DNA of 64,000 nucleotides from the NCBI RefSeq assembly GCF_024273195.1, contig NZ_JAMZCU010000001.1, positions 248,001 through 312,000 of the forward strand, given 5' to 3'. Below, piece by piece: positions 33,801 through 41,522 of this stretch (position 1 is its first letter; each line of letters starts with the position of its first letter). The DNA is from Devosia ureilytica (lineage in GTDB: Bacteria; Pseudomonadota; Alphaproteobacteria; Rhizobiales; Devosiaceae). The position numbers and the translations under genes were made by a program. Under the pieces are notes generated by a model. That model was not told the origin of the DNA, did no database searches, and saw only the letters and a list, made by a program, of their open reading frames with translations.

Positions 33801-34588
33801 CGATCACCGATCTTCAGGAAGCTCATCAGGCCCGAGGACTTGCCGCCGCCCGAGAGGCGTTCGCCTTCGCCGCGCAGCTTGGAGAAATTGGTGCCGGTGC
33901 CGGAGCCGTATTTGAACAGGCGGGCTTCGCGAACCCAAAGGTCCATGATGCCGTTCTCGTTGACGAGGTCATCGTCGACCGACTGGATGAAACAGGCGTG
34001 CGGCTGGGGATGCTCGTAGGCCGATTTGGACTGAACGAGCTTGTGGGTGAAGGGGTCGACGTAGAAATGGCCCTGACCGGGGCCGTCGATGCCATAGGCC
34101 CAGTGCAGGCCCGTGTTGAACCACTGCGGGGAATTGGGAGCTACGCGTTGCGACGCAAGCATGAACGCCAGTTCGTCAAAGAAGGTGCGCGCGTCTTCTT
34201 CGCTGTCGAAATAGCCACCCTTCCAGCCCCAGTAGGTCCAGGTGCCGGCGAGGCGGTCAAAAACCTGGCGCGAATCCATTTCGGGGCCAAAGCGCTCGTC
34301 CTCGGGGAGCTTGGCGAGCGCTGCTTCGTCGGGGACGGAGCGCCATAGCCAGGAGGGGACGGAGTTCTCTTCGACCTTCTTGAGGACCTTTGCGACGCCG
34401 GCCTTGCGGAAATACTTCTGCGCAATGATGTCGGTGGCGACCTGCGACCAGGTGGCAGGCACGGCAATATTGTCGAGCTTGAAAACCACCGAGCCATCGG
34501 GGTTTTTGATCTCGCTGGTCGCCGAACGGAACTCGAGCGAGCCGTAGCGATCCGCGTTGGCAGTGGTAAAGCGGCGTTCAATGCGCAT
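30887..34588 (-). CDS. nrdJ: Adenosylcobalamin-dependent (class II) ribonucleotide reductase
   Basis: Class II ribonucleotide reductase, which makes deoxynucleotides using coenzyme B12 and needs neither oxygen nor a small subunit. Seen in order are an N-terminal region ([16 protein letters not shown]), the [13 protein letters not shown] substrate-site loop, the active-site [20 protein letters not shown], the [17 protein letters not shown] motif and a C-terminal zinc-ribbon-like tail (QCTECNNF and [13 protein letters not shown]) with redox cysteines. At 1233 residues it is the long alphaproteobacterial type, without an intein. ATG 34588 with GGGGA upstream is chosen. Longer in-frame starts lack family similarity. 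No nrdA or nrdB is in the window. Confidence 0.97.
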   Translation of the reverse strand: MRIERRFTTANADRYGSLEFRSATSEIKNPDGSVVFKLDNIAVPATWSQVATDIIAQKYFRKAGVAKVLKKVEENSVPSWLWRSVPDEAALAKLPEDERFGPEMDSRQVFDRLAGTWTYWGWKGGYFDSEEDARTFFDELAFMLASQRVAPNSPQWFNTGLHWAYGIDGPGQGHFYVDPFTHKLVQSKSAYEHPQPHACFIQSVDDDLVNENGIMDLWVREARLFKYGSGTGTNFSKLRGEGERLSGGGKSSGLMSFLKIGDRAAGAIKSGGTTRRAAKMVVIDIDHPDIEAYINWKVKEEQKVAALVTGSKIVSKHLKAIMKAAVNCEGGSGDDCFDVARNPALKREVRAAKKALVPENYIYRVIQFARQGYTDLEFPIYDTDWDSEAYLTVSGQNSNNSVRVTDDFLNAVENDGDWNLTARSNGKTIKTLKANDLWEQIGYAAWASADPGIQYHTTINEWHTSPAAGPIVASNPCSEYMFLDDTACNLCSVNLLPYRNKDGSFDTAAYEHTVRLWTIVLEISVMMAQFPSRAIAERSFEYRTLGIGYANIGGFLMTSGIPYDSAEGRAIAGAITAIMTGVSYATSAEMAKELGPFKDYKRNAKAMLRVIRNHRNAAHGNATGYEELSINPVPLDHASLIDAALSERAKLAWDNALALGEKHGYRNAQVSVIAPTGTIGLVMDCDTTGIEPDFALVKFKKLAGGGYFKIINRAVPPALRTLGYAEDQIAEMEAYAVGHGNMNQAPAINPTTLKAKGFTDDKIEALNAAMKSAFDIKFVFNQWTLGADFLKSLGVTDEQLNDFSFELLPFLGFSKKDIEAANIHVCGAMTLEGAPFLKDEHLPVFDCATPCGKIGKRYLSVESHILMMAAAQPFISGAISKTINMPNDATVEDAKSAYMLSWRLALKANALYRDGSKLSQPLNSSVLAAADDEDDEDQVEAIAALPAAARTEVIVEKIVEKVFREREKMPDRRKGYTQKAVVGGHKVYVRTGEYDDGRIGEIFIDMHKEGAAFRAMMNNFAIAISLGLQYGVPLDEYVEAFTFTRFEPAGMVMGNDRIKNATSILDYVFRELAVSYLDRNDLAHVNPDSPTSLGKGVAEEQGTRTAPPAAPVPAERFVSRGMTRGKVQNSSLMLVPRAQAEAYNPVGSMQTSTVTALKSATALKIDPSPTALNTAELSPIPAPPPSKDTGLLRAEAQMKGYTGDQCTECNNFTMVRNGTCLKCDTCGTTTGCS

Positions 34589-34611
34589 TGTCGTCGTAAT
34601 CCCCAAGTGTC

Positions 34612-34627
34612 GGGCACAACAGTGCCC
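34612..34627 (-). promoter_or_regulatory. Leader hairpin next to the nrdJ ribosome site
   Basis: GGGCACAACAGTGCCC is a perfect 6-bp stem with a 4-base loop, ending 7 bases upstream of the GGGGA ribosome site in the nrdJ mRNA. It could tune translation. No known riboswitch consensus (including the B12 element) is recognised in the leader. Confidence 0.35.
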
Positions 34628-34803
34628 ACCAGCCGAAACCCGGCTTCTCATCCAAATCTGTGTTGACGCTAAACCAACCAAAGCCCGCGGGAGGCGCGGA
34701 CCCCAGAAAATTGCCCCGTGCCCTGGGTTTACGGCGATCGTCCTGCCGCCGCTTTTTACCCAAGGACCTGTCCGGTATTTCCCAAGGCCCCGAACGATGT
34801 TCA

Positions 34804-34831
34804 GAGTTAGTCGATTCAGGGGGCGCGTCAA
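34804..34831 (-). promoter_or_regulatory. Candidate sigma-70-type promoter of nrdJ
   Basis: On the minus strand TTGACG (34831-34826) and TAACTC (34809-34804) are separated by 16 bases. The pair lies just downstream of the NrdR-like boxes. It would give a leader of more than 200 bases. Confidence 0.4.
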
Positions 34832-34840
34832 CGTCAGAAA

Positions 34841-34887
34841 TCACAAGACCTAGTGTTGCAGCCATGTGCAGGAACAAGGGCTAGTAT
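34841..34887. promoter_or_regulatory. Pair of NrdR-box-like sites
   Basis: On the minus strand ACACTAGGTCTTGTGA (34856-34841) agrees with the NrdR consensus ACACWATATATWGTGT at 12 of 16 positions, and ATACTAGCCCTTGTTC (34887-34872) at 9 of 16. Their starts are exactly 31 bp apart, the three-turn spacing known for tandem NrdR boxes. NrdR is the ATP/dATP-sensing repressor of ribonucleotide reductase genes, which fits the downstream nrdJ. Confidence 0.7.
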
Positions 34888-34888
34888 G

Positions 34889-35335
34889 GGTAATATGTGG
34901 ATTACGGGGACAAATAGCAAGCAAATCAGGTGACTTGGTGGGCGTTCTGGAGGCCGGTTCGAGGCCATTGAAGGTGTCCATGAGCGACGCGAATTTCCAC
35001 CGCTAAGAGGCCGGAATTCCTCGCTGATCGGGATCGCACCAAGGTCGTTTACCGGGCGTTATCCATAAGGAAAATGTCTAGAATCGGATCGGGCAGACAG
35101 GTGTCAAGCGCAGAATTTTTGTCAATCGCATGACAGTTGGGGACACAATATCTAGTCGATCACGCACAGCCCGCGCCGCTGCACATGGAAGACTCAGTGC
35201 GTCAGCGCACTGCGTCCGGCCCAGCTCAGCCAGCGCTGCTTCTATGTCGAGACAGGCGGCAATTCGGTCTAGGCTCCTGTCGCGGCCCATGTTACACCCG
35301 GCCAAACGCGCATATCTCGACGGCGGAATCGAAAA
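34889..35335. other. Intergenic region between nrdJ and the NDUFA12 gene
   Basis: Nearly 450 bases without a supported gene. Open frames here have no recognisable family and no ribosome sites. A single NrdR-box-like sequence lies at 35143-35158. The stretch must also hold the promoter of the NDUFA12-DUF2155 genes. Confidence 0.5.
35143..35158. promoter_or_regulatory. Solitary NrdR-box-like sequence
   Basis: ACACAATATCTAGTCG matches the NrdR consensus at 13 of 16 positions but has no partner at 31 bp. It lies about 190 bases before the NDUFA12 gene and about 290 bases from the nrdJ boxes. It may be chance or a distal site. Confidence 0.3.
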
Positions 35336-35737
35336 TTGGCCAAATCCGGTATCAAGCAGTTCCTCACTGAAATCTTCTCGTGGTGGGGTGGAAACACATG
35401 GGGCACGCGCCTGTGGATCCGTCGCTTTGGCGACTATGTCGGCTCCGACGAGTTCGGAAATCGCTATTATCAGGATCGCAGGGCCAATCGGCGCTATGTG
35501 ACCTATGCCGGCGGCTTTGCTGACGCCTCTGCCATTCCGCCCGGCTGGCATGGATGGATGCATCATCGTTCCGACGCTGTTCCCGCAGAGGCCAAGTATG
35601 AGCCGCATGCCTGGGAAAAGCCCCATCAGCCGAACCTGACTGGCACGGCCGCTGCCTACCGCCCTGATGGCAGCCTGCTCAACAAGGGTGAGCGTCCGCG
35701 CGTCACTGGCGACTACCAGGCCTGGTCGCCCGAATAA
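35336..35737 (+). CDS. NDUFA12-family NADH:ubiquinone oxidoreductase subunit
   Basis: A 133-residue homologue of the complex I accessory subunit NDUFA12 (B17.2), found in alphaproteobacterial and mitochondrial complex I. Diagnostic are IFSWWGGNTWGTRLWIRRFGDYVGSDEFGNRYY and WHGWMHH. There is no ATG in frame upstream of the conserved part, so translation probably starts at TTG 35336. A DUF2155 gene follows after 13 bases, the usual partner. Confidence 0.93.
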   Translation: MAKSGIKQFLTEIFSWWGGNTWGTRLWIRRFGDYVGSDEFGNRYYQDRRANRRYVTYAGGFADASAIPPGWHGWMHHRSDAVPAEAKYEPHAWEKPHQPNLTGTAAAYRPDGSLLNKGERPRVTGDYQAWSPE

Positions 35738-35750
35738 GGGCAGACCGGAT

Positions 35751-36173
35751 TTGCGGACGACCTTTCAACAATTGCGCCGGCCGCTGCTGACAGCGGCCGT
35801 TTTGACCTTTGCGGGTCTCTTTCCCGCGCAGGCGCAGCCGGTGGCCAATCCGGTTGCGACCTTTGCCGGGCTCGACAAGATTACCGGCCGGATTACCCGG
35901 TTTGACGTTTATATCGACGAGACGGTGCTGTTCGGGGCCCTCGAATTGACGCCGCGCGCCTGCTACGACCGGCCGAGCAGCGACACGCTGCAACGCACCT
36001 CGGCATTTCTCGAAGTGGACCAGCGCAGCCTTGATGGCTCGGCCGAACGCATCTTTACCGGGTGGATGTTCGCCGACAGCCCGGCGCTCAATGCCGTCGA
36101 CCACGCCGTTTATGACGTGTGGCTGATCGAGTGCAAAACATCCACCAATGTGCCGCCGCCGAGCGAGCGCTAG
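35751..36173 (+). CDS. DUF2155-family secreted protein
   Basis: A 140-residue protein with an N-terminal signal peptide (LLTAAVLTFAGLFPAQA) and the DUF2155 domain (FAGLDKITGRITRFDVYIDETVLFGALELTPRACYDRP to AVYDVWLIECK). The two cysteines (ACYDRP and LIECK) may form a disulfide. Function unknown. A TTG start at 35751 with AAGGG upstream gives a clean signal peptide. No in-frame ATG fits. In relatives this gene lies next to aat on the same strand. Here it is separated from aat and convergent to it. Confidence 0.88.
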   Translation: MRTTFQQLRRPLLTAAVLTFAGLFPAQAQPVANPVATFAGLDKITGRITRFDVYIDETVLFGALELTPRACYDRPSSDTLQRTSAFLEVDQRSLDGSAERIFTGWMFADSPALNAVDHAVYDVWLIECKTSTNVPPPSER

Positions 36174-36255
36174 TTTTTTCCTGACCCATGTTCAAGCCAG
36201 GGCCCTTCCTTCGTCGTGAAGGCGGGGTGCATCGGTGCGACCAGGAGGGAAAGGC

Positions 36256-37041
36256 ATGTTGCTCAAGGACAAGGTGGCGGTGGTTTATGGCGGTAGCGGT
36301 GCTGTTGGTGGCGCCGTGGCGAGAGCATTTGCGCGCGATGGCGCGATTGTGCATCTGGTGGCACGCAGGCTGGCGCCGCTGGAAGCCATTGCCGACGACA
36401 TTCGCCAGGCAGGTGGCAGGGTTCAGGTCGGGCAGGCCGACGCACTCAAGCCCGATGATGTCGCCGCGCATCTCGAGGCCGTTCTGGCCGCCAGCGGGCC
36501 CGTCAAAATAGTCTTCAGCGCTGTGGACTGGGGGGATTCGCAGGGTCAGAACCTGACTGAGATGAGTTATCAGCGCTTCATCTTGCCAGTCGAGCGCGGG
36601 CTCAAATCCTGGTTCAACGTGGGCGGGCTGATGGCCCGGCACATGGGAGAGAATGGCGGCGGTGTCATTCTCGGAATTACCGCCAATGCGGCGCGCGAGG
36701 CCTATACCGAAATGGGTGGCTTTGGCGTTGCCTGCGCCGCAGTGGAGCATTTCCTGCGGCATCTGGCGGCGGAGAACGGGCCGAACGGTGTTCGCTGCTG
36801 CTGGGTGCGGTCGCCAGGATCGCCTGACGCACCGGGCGTGCGCGATGCCTGGATGATCCATGCGCGTGAGCGCGGAATATCATTTGAGGAAATGCATCGG
36901 GAGGCAGCCAGGGACACGCCGCTGCGGCGCATTGCGTCGTTAGGGCAGGTGGCCGATGCGGCAGTCTTGCTCGCGAGCGATCTGGCGTCGAGCATGACGG
37001 CTACGCTGGCCAATACCACCGGCGGCGCTCAGGTCGATTGA
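36256..37041 (+). CDS. Short-chain dehydrogenase-like protein with a degenerate active site
   Basis: A 261-residue SDR fold protein. The dinucleotide-binding motif GGSGAVG (residues 12-18) is intact. The catalytic part is not: the usual Tyr-x3-Lys reads Phe156 and Cys160 (FGVAC), the NAG motif reads SAVDWG, and the expected Ser lies in ITANAA without a Ser. It may bind NAD(P)H without classical oxidoreductase activity, or use other chemistry. AGGAGG precedes ATG 36256. The GyrI-like gene follows after 22 bases and is probably co-transcribed. Confidence 0.85.
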   Translation: MLLKDKVAVVYGGSGAVGGAVARAFARDGAIVHLVARRLAPLEAIADDIRQAGGRVQVGQADALKPDDVAAHLEAVLAASGPVKIVFSAVDWGDSQGQNLTEMSYQRFILPVERGLKSWFNVGGLMARHMGENGGGVILGITANAAREAYTEMGGFGVACAAVEHFLRHLAAENGPNGVRCCWVRSPGSPDAPGVRDAWMIHARERGISFEEMHREAARDTPLRRIASLGQVADAAVLLASDLASSMTATLANTTGGAQVD

Positions 37042-37063
37042 AGCAGAACAGGAGGATAGAGCC

Positions 37064-37561
37064 ATGATGACATTGCCACACAACGAAAAGCGCGTCGCGC
37101 AGCCTTATGTCTATGTGCCGTTCGAGGTGACGATGCAGCAGATGCAAAAACCGGCGAACGAGGGGTTTCCGCAGGTGTTTGCCTATCTGGAGAAGCATGG
37201 GCTGAAGCCGGTGGGTGCGGCCTTCTATAATTATCGGCGGATCAACATGAGGGCGACACTGGATGTCGAGGCGGGCATTGCCGTCGAGACCGCAGGGCCG
37301 GACGAGGGCAATGTGCGCAATGGCGTGCTGCCAGCAGGAAATTTCATGGGCCTGGAATGGCACGGACATCCAGACAAGCTCGAGCAGGTCACCGGCATGC
37401 TGGTGGGCTGGTCGCGCTTGACCGGGCAGGATTTCGACGTAGAGGAAAGGGCCGACGGCGACCACTTCGCTTGCCGGCTGGAGATCTACGAAAGCGATCC
37501 GGCGGAAGTGCCCAATATGGATGATTGGGTGACCACGCTGGCGTTCAAGCTACGGGACTAG
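37064..37561 (+). CDS. GyrI-like small-molecule-binding domain protein
   Basis: A 165-residue stand-alone GyrI-like (SHS2/effector-binding) domain protein (AQPYVYVPFEVTMQQM, then MRATLDVEAGIAVE, then VLPAGNFMGLEWHGHPDKL). Such domains bind drug-like or hydrophobic compounds, and some hydrolyse them. AGGAGG precedes ATG 37064. The stop overlaps the stop of the convergent kinase gene by four bases. Together with the APH-like kinase gene it suggests a detoxification locus, but that is inference. Confidence 0.87.
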   Translation: MMTLPHNEKRVAQPYVYVPFEVTMQQMQKPANEGFPQVFAYLEKHGLKPVGAAFYNYRRINMRATLDVEAGIAVETAGPDEGNVRNGVLPAGNFMGLEWHGHPDKLEQVTGMLVGWSRLTGQDFDVEERADGDHFACRLEIYESDPAEVPNMDDWVTTLAFKLRD

Positions 37562-38334
37562 AACATCTCGTCGAGCGTGCAATAGTAACGGTACTTAACC
37601 TCGTCCCATTCGGCGCCATAGGCGGCGAGGAAGGCGGGGATATGCGCTTCGCCGATGTTAAAAGCCACGCTGCGGCAGGCAAGGGCGAGGTCTTGCCAGA
37701 CATCGGCGAGGCCGACGCGGCCACAATCGACCATGCCAGAAAAGCGGCCATCAAGCGCCAGCACATTGGGGGTCGAGGCGTCGCCATGAGTAACGATCTG
37801 CTGACCGATTGGTGGGCGATTGGCTTTCAGCCAGTCGAGGACCTGTTGGGCGGTCTGGCCTAGGCGTTGGGTGTCAAAGTCGCTCTCATCGACGAGACCG
37901 GCAACTAATCGTGCCTCGGCGTCGGCCAGGCGGGCGTCCAGGCCGTGATCGAAGTGGCAGGTAGTTGTGTCGAGTGCGTGCATGCGCTTGAGGCCCTGCG
38001 CATAGGCTCGGACGAAGACCTCGGGCCGGTCGATGTAATGGGTGAGGTCTTCGCCGGGGACGGCGCTCATAAGGAGCCAGAGACGGTTGCTGCCCTGTTC
38101 GGCGTCCACGACGCGCGGCGCCTTGAAGCCCATGCGGGTCAGCCAATTGAGGCGCTCAATTTCCCCGGGGAGTTCGGCTAAGGGATGAAGCGGCTCGGTC
38201 TTGAGAAAAACCGCATTGTCGTCGTTGAGGGCAATGCGCCAGACGCTGGCGCCAGACTTGCCAATGGTGATGGGCGTCCAGGCGAGGTCGCGCAGGGGCG
38301 ACATGCTTTCGGGCAGGTCAGAGTGAAGTGTCAT
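37558..38334 (-). CDS. APH(3')-family aminoglycoside phosphotransferase-like kinase
   Basis: A 258-residue kinase of the APH(3') group. The Brenner motif HGDASTPNVL holds the catalytic Asp and metal Asn, and VDCGRVGLADVWQDLALA is the metal-binding DxG-type motif shared with APH(3')-I/II. The final CTLDEMF resembles the LLDEFF end of these enzymes. The reaction would be ATP-dependent phosphorylation of an aminoglycoside 3'-OH, but activity against drugs cannot be inferred and the natural substrate may differ. Its ATG overlaps the aat stop by 4 bases. Confidence 0.88.
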   Translation of the reverse strand: MTLHSDLPESMSPLRDLAWTPITIGKSGASVWRIALNDDNAVFLKTEPLHPLAELPGEIERLNWLTRMGFKAPRVVDAEQGSNRLWLLMSAVPGEDLTHYIDRPEVFVRAYAQGLKRMHALDTTTCHFDHGLDARLADAEARLVAGLVDESDFDTQRLGQTAQQVLDWLKANRPPIGQQIVTHGDASTPNVLALDGRFSGMVDCGRVGLADVWQDLALACRSVAFNIGEAHIPAFLAAYGAEWDEVKYRYYCTLDEMF

Positions 38335-38963
38335 TTTATGTCCCAGGCGTGCCAGTTGGCTTCACCCGCAGTGGCGACTCCGAGGCGGTCTTCATATTCG
38401 GCGCGGGTGATCTCGATCCCGCCCAGCGATTCGAGATGATCGGTGAGGAATTGGGTATCGAGCAGCTGAAAACCGCCGGCGTTCAGGCGTTCGACCAGAT
38501 GCGCCATGGCCATCTTGGAGGCGTCGGTGCGACGGTGGAACATGGATTCGCCGAAGAAGGCGGCGCCGATGGCGAGGCCATAGAGGCCGCCAATCAGCTC
38601 CTGGTCGTCCCAGACCTCGACGGTGTGGGCGATGCCGCGCCGGAAGAGCTCGCCGTAGACGGCGCGAATCGTGGTGTTGATCCAGGTGGTGTCGCGGTCT
38701 GCGCCGACAGTGGCGCAGCCTTCGATGATGCCGTCCCAATCGCTGTCGACGCGAATGGTCCAGCCGGAGTGGCGCATGGTTTTGCGCAGGCTCTTTGAGG
38801 CATGGAAACCGTCGAGCGGCAGAATGCCGCGCAGGTCGGGGCTGACCCAAAATACGTCGTTGTCCGCGGCGTCCTCGGCCATGGGAAAGATCCCGGCGCG
38901 ATAGGCGCGGACGATGAGTTCGGGGGTCAGTTCAACGCTGAAGGGGTCTGTCTGGCGGGCCAT
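38331..38963 (-). CDS. aat: Leucyl/phenylalanyl-tRNA-protein transferase
   Basis: N-end-rule enzyme that adds Leu or Phe to proteins with N-terminal Arg or Lys, marking them for ClpS-ClpAP, whose genes lie at 57.4-60.1 kb. Family blocks are LIVRAYRAGIFPMAE, FHASKSLRKTMR, YGLAIGAAFFGESMFHR and LLDTQFLTDHLESLGG. ATG 38963 (MARQTDPFSVEL) gives 210 residues. A TTG 24 bases upstream is less likely. Confidence 0.96.
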   Translation of the reverse strand: MARQTDPFSVELTPELIVRAYRAGIFPMAEDAADNDVFWVSPDLRGILPLDGFHASKSLRKTMRHSGWTIRVDSDWDGIIEGCATVGADRDTTWINTTIRAVYGELFRRGIAHTVEVWDDQELIGGLYGLAIGAAFFGESMFHRRTDASKMAMAHLVERLNAGGFQLLDTQFLTDHLESLGGIEITRAEYEDRLGVATAGEANWHAWDIK

Positions 38964-39043
38964 GGCAAGAGACTTAAGGAGGTTCAAGGCTTGGTCAAGT
39001 TACCAGGCGGCCATTCGAGCATCGCTCTCATGACCTTCGGATC

Positions 39044-39070
39044 GCATACCGCTCCACTGGAGCGATATGC
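39044..39070. repeat. Palindrome between accC and aat
   Basis: GCATA and TATGC flank CGCTCC-ACT-GGAGCG with one mismatched pair between them. No T-run follows. The core resembles the palindrome at 6512-6530 (CTCC-N3-GGAG), so both may belong to one family of small intergenic repeats. It could also stabilise the 3' end of the accBC mRNA. Confidence 0.5.
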
Positions 39071-39100
39071 CTTTCAGGACCGGCCCGAAGCCCTCAGTGC

Positions 39101-40447
39101 TTAAGCCTTGTTATTGGCGAGGAAGTTTTCCAGCCAATGGATGTCATAATTGCCGGTGAGGATGTCCTGCTCCTTGAGGAGGCGCTGGAACAGCGGCAGC
39201 GTGGTCTTGACGCCATCGATGACGAACTCATCGACCGCGCGGCTGAGGCGCTTCAAACATTCCTCGCGGGTACGGCCATAGACGATCAGCTTGCCGATGA
39301 GCGAGTCGTAATAGGGCGGGATCTTGTAGCCCTGATAGACCGCCGAATCGACGCGGATGCCGACGCCGCCGGCGGGGTGGTAGAAAGTGATCGTGCCCGG
39401 CGAGGGCGCAAAGGTCTGCGGGTCCTCGGCGTTTATGCGCACTTCGATGGCGTGGCCATAGAACTGCACCTGATCCTGGGTCATCGAGAGCTTTTCGCCC
39501 GAGGCAACCTTGATCTGCTCGTAGACAATGTCGATGCCGGTGATGCGCTCGGTAACCGGGTGCTCCACCTGCAGGCGGGTGTTCATTTCAATGAAATAGA
39601 ACTCGCCGTTCTCGTAAAGGAACTCAATGGTGCCGGCGCCGGAATATTTCAGCTTGCGCATGGCGGCGGCGCAGATTTCGCCGATTTCATCGCGCTCGGA
39701 AGGCGAAATGGTCGGGCCGCCGGCCTCTTCCCAGACCTTTTGGTGGCGGCGCTGCAAGGAGCAGTCGCGCACGCCAAGGTGAACGGCATTGCCCTGGCCG
39801 TCGCCAAGCACCTGCACCTCGATGTGGCGCGGCTTGCCGAGGTATTTTTCCATGTAGACTGAGTCATTGCCGAAAGCGGCCTTGGCTTCGGTGCGGGCGG
39901 TGGACCAGGCTTCGAGCAGGTCCTTTTCCGTCTTGGCGACCTTCATGCCGCGACCACCGCCACCTGCAGTTGCCTTGATCAGCACCGGGTAGCCGATTTC
40001 CTTGGCGGTCTTCTTGGCGTCAGCTTCAGTTTCGACGGCGCCTGCAGAACCGGGAACCACGGGAATGCCCAGCTCAACGGCGGTTTTCTTGGCCGTGATT
40101 TTGTCGCCCATGATCTCGATATGGTGCGCCGAAGGGCCGATGAAGGTGACGTTGTGCTCGGTCAGGATCTTGGCGAAGCGGGCGTTTTCCGAGAGGAAAC
40201 CATAGCCCGGATGCACGGCATCGGCGCCGGTGATCTCACAGGCGGCCATGATGGACGGAATGTTGAGATAGCTGTCGCGGGCCTGGTTGGGACCGATACA
40301 GACGCTTTCGTCGGCCAGACGCACATGCATGGCGTTAGCGTCAGCAGTGGAATGGACGGCAACGGTGGCGATGCCCATTTCTTTACAGGCACGCAGGATG
40401 CGCAGGGCGATTTCGCCGCGATTGGCGATCAGGACTTTCTGAAACAC
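39101..40447 (-). CDS. accC: Acetyl-CoA carboxylase, biotin carboxylase subunit
   Basis: ATP-grasp enzyme that carboxylates biotin on AccB, the first step of fatty acid synthesis. The N-terminus is FQKVLIANRGEIALRILRACKEMG. KATAGGGGRGMK is the ATP-binding glycine loop, followed by MNTRLQVEHPVTE and ALEVRINAEDP-like (HAIEVRINAEDP). At 448 residues the length is normal. It starts 11 bases after accB. Confidence 0.98.
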   Translation of the reverse strand: MFQKVLIANRGEIALRILRACKEMGIATVAVHSTADANAMHVRLADESVCIGPNQARDSYLNIPSIMAACEITGADAVHPGYGFLSENARFAKILTEHNVTFIGPSAHHIEIMGDKITAKKTAVELGIPVVPGSAGAVETEADAKKTAKEIGYPVLIKATAGGGGRGMKVAKTEKDLLEAWSTARTEAKAAFGNDSVYMEKYLGKPRHIEVQVLGDGQGNAVHLGVRDCSLQRRHQKVWEEAGGPTISPSERDEIGEICAAAMRKLKYSGAGTIEFLYENGEFYFIEMNTRLQVEHPVTERITGIDIVYEQIKVASGEKLSMTQDQVQFYGHAIEVRINAEDPQTFAPSPGTITFYHPAGGVGIRVDSAVYQGYKIPPYYDSLIGKLIVYGRTREECLKRLSRAVDEFVIDGVKTTLPLFQRLLKEQDILTGNYDIHWLENFLANNKA

Positions 40448-40458
40448 TGGAAGTCCCC

Positions 40459-40959
40459 TTATTCGATGACGACGAGCGGCTCGCCATATTCGACCGGCTG
40501 GGCATCTTCAACGAGCACGCGGGTGACAGTGCCCGAGCGATGGGCCGGAATCTGGTTCATGGTTTTCATGGCCTCGATAATGAGGACCGTCTGACCTTCC
40601 GTGACCTTGGTGCCGACATCGACGAACACAGCCTTGCCGGGTTCAGGTGAGCGGTAGGCGGTGCCGACCATGGGCGATGTCAGGGTGCCGGGGTTGGATG
40701 CAAGGTCTTCGGCCTTGGCTGGCGCAGCGGCTGGAACCGAACCCGCGGGGGCGCTAGGCGCCGGAGCGGCGGGTGCGGCCGCCGGGGCCTGCATGTACTG
40801 CATGGGCGCCGGGGCATAGGCCGGCGCCTCGTGGGGGTAGGAGCGCGTGACGCGGACCCGCAAATCTTCCTGCTCGATCTCGATCTCGGCAAGGTTTTCC
40901 TTGTTGAGCAATTCGGCAATGGCGCGGATCAGTTCCTGATCCACTGATGACTTGGTCAT
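40459..40959 (-). CDS. accB: Acetyl-CoA carboxylase, biotin carboxyl carrier protein
   Basis: A 166-residue carrier. An N-terminal helical part ([28 protein letters not shown]) is followed by an Ala/Pro linker and the C-terminal biotinyl domain. The biotinylated Lys lies in [13 protein letters not shown], with Thr in place of the more common Leu after AMK. It is co-transcribed with accC and preceded by aroQ. Confidence 0.97.
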   Translation of the reverse strand: MTKSSVDQELIRAIAELLNKENLAEIEIEQEDLRVRVTRSYPHEAPAYAPAPMQYMQAPAAAPAAPAPSAPAGSVPAAAPAKAEDLASNPGTLTSPMVGTAYRSPEPGKAVFVDVGTKVTEGQTVLIIEAMKTMNQIPAHRSGTVTRVLVEDAQPVEYGEPLVVIE

Positions 40960-40992
40960 TCTGTCGGTCTCCCGGCTTCTCGCGTCGAAGCG

Positions 40993-41430
40993 TTATTTGA
41001 GTTTTTCGGCCAAGGCCATGAGGGCCAGTTTATATCCAAGCGAGCCAAAGCCGCAAATAACACCGAAAGCAACCGACGACACATAAGAATGATGCCGGAA
41101 TGTTTCGCGCTGATGGATATTGGTGAGATGCACTTCGGCAACCGGCAGGCTCACGGCCCTGAGGGCGTCGTGAATGGCAACCGAAGTGTGAGAATAGGCG
41201 GCTGGATTGATCAGGATGCCGTCCGCGGTCTTGCGGGCGTCCTGAATCCAGGTGACCAGCTCGCCCTCGTGGTTGGATTGCCGAAAATCGAGGCTTAGCC
41301 CCAGTTCGTCGGCCGCGGCTTTGCACAGTGCCTCGACATCCTTGAGCGTTTCCGCACCATAGGTTCCCGGCTCGCGGGTGCCGAGCAGGTTGAGGTTCGG
41401 GCCATTGAGGACGAGAACGCGCTTTGTCAT
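40993..41430 (-). CDS. aroQ: 3-dehydroquinate dehydratase, type II
   Basis: Third enzyme of the shikimate pathway. The type II signature [21 protein letters not shown] holds the catalytic Tyr, and [18 protein letters not shown] and [20 protein letters not shown] hold the active-site Asn and His. At 145 residues it is dodecamer-type in size. ATG 41430 gives [11 protein letters not shown] 9-base-arm hairpin (41443-41469) in the 92-base gap after dsbA may dampen readthrough. Confidence 0.97.
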   Translation of the reverse strand: MTKRVLVLNGPNLNLLGTREPGTYGAETLKDVEALCKAAADELGLSLDFRQSNHEGELVTWIQDARKTADGILINPAAYSHTSVAIHDALRAVSLPVAEVHLTNIHQRETFRHHSYVSSVAFGVICGFGSLGYKLALMALAEKLK

Positions 41431-41522
41431 GATCCAAGCCTTTTGCACCGGCCCTTTTGACCGGCGCAAGGGCGGTTACACGAAATGCACCGAAAAGGCT
41501 AGATGAGCTGGCTCAAGAGCGC

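Noticed and set aside
31337-34348. Reading frame of about 1000 codons on the plus strand inside nrdJ
   Set aside because: It is the antisense of nrdJ. High GC at third codon positions leaves the opposite strand open. The translation is Gly/His/Asp-rich with no family features, and nrdJ itself is beyond doubt.
34589-34840. Cobalamin riboswitch upstream of nrdJ
   Set aside because: The AGCCGGG...CGGCT part looks vaguely similar, but the conserved B12 box, the CCCCGCAACTG-like core and the GCCACTG element are absent.
35078-35626. 182-codon frame on the minus strand across the NDUFA12 gene start
   Set aside because: It runs antisense to the NDUFA12 gene, has no recognisable domain and no ribosome site.
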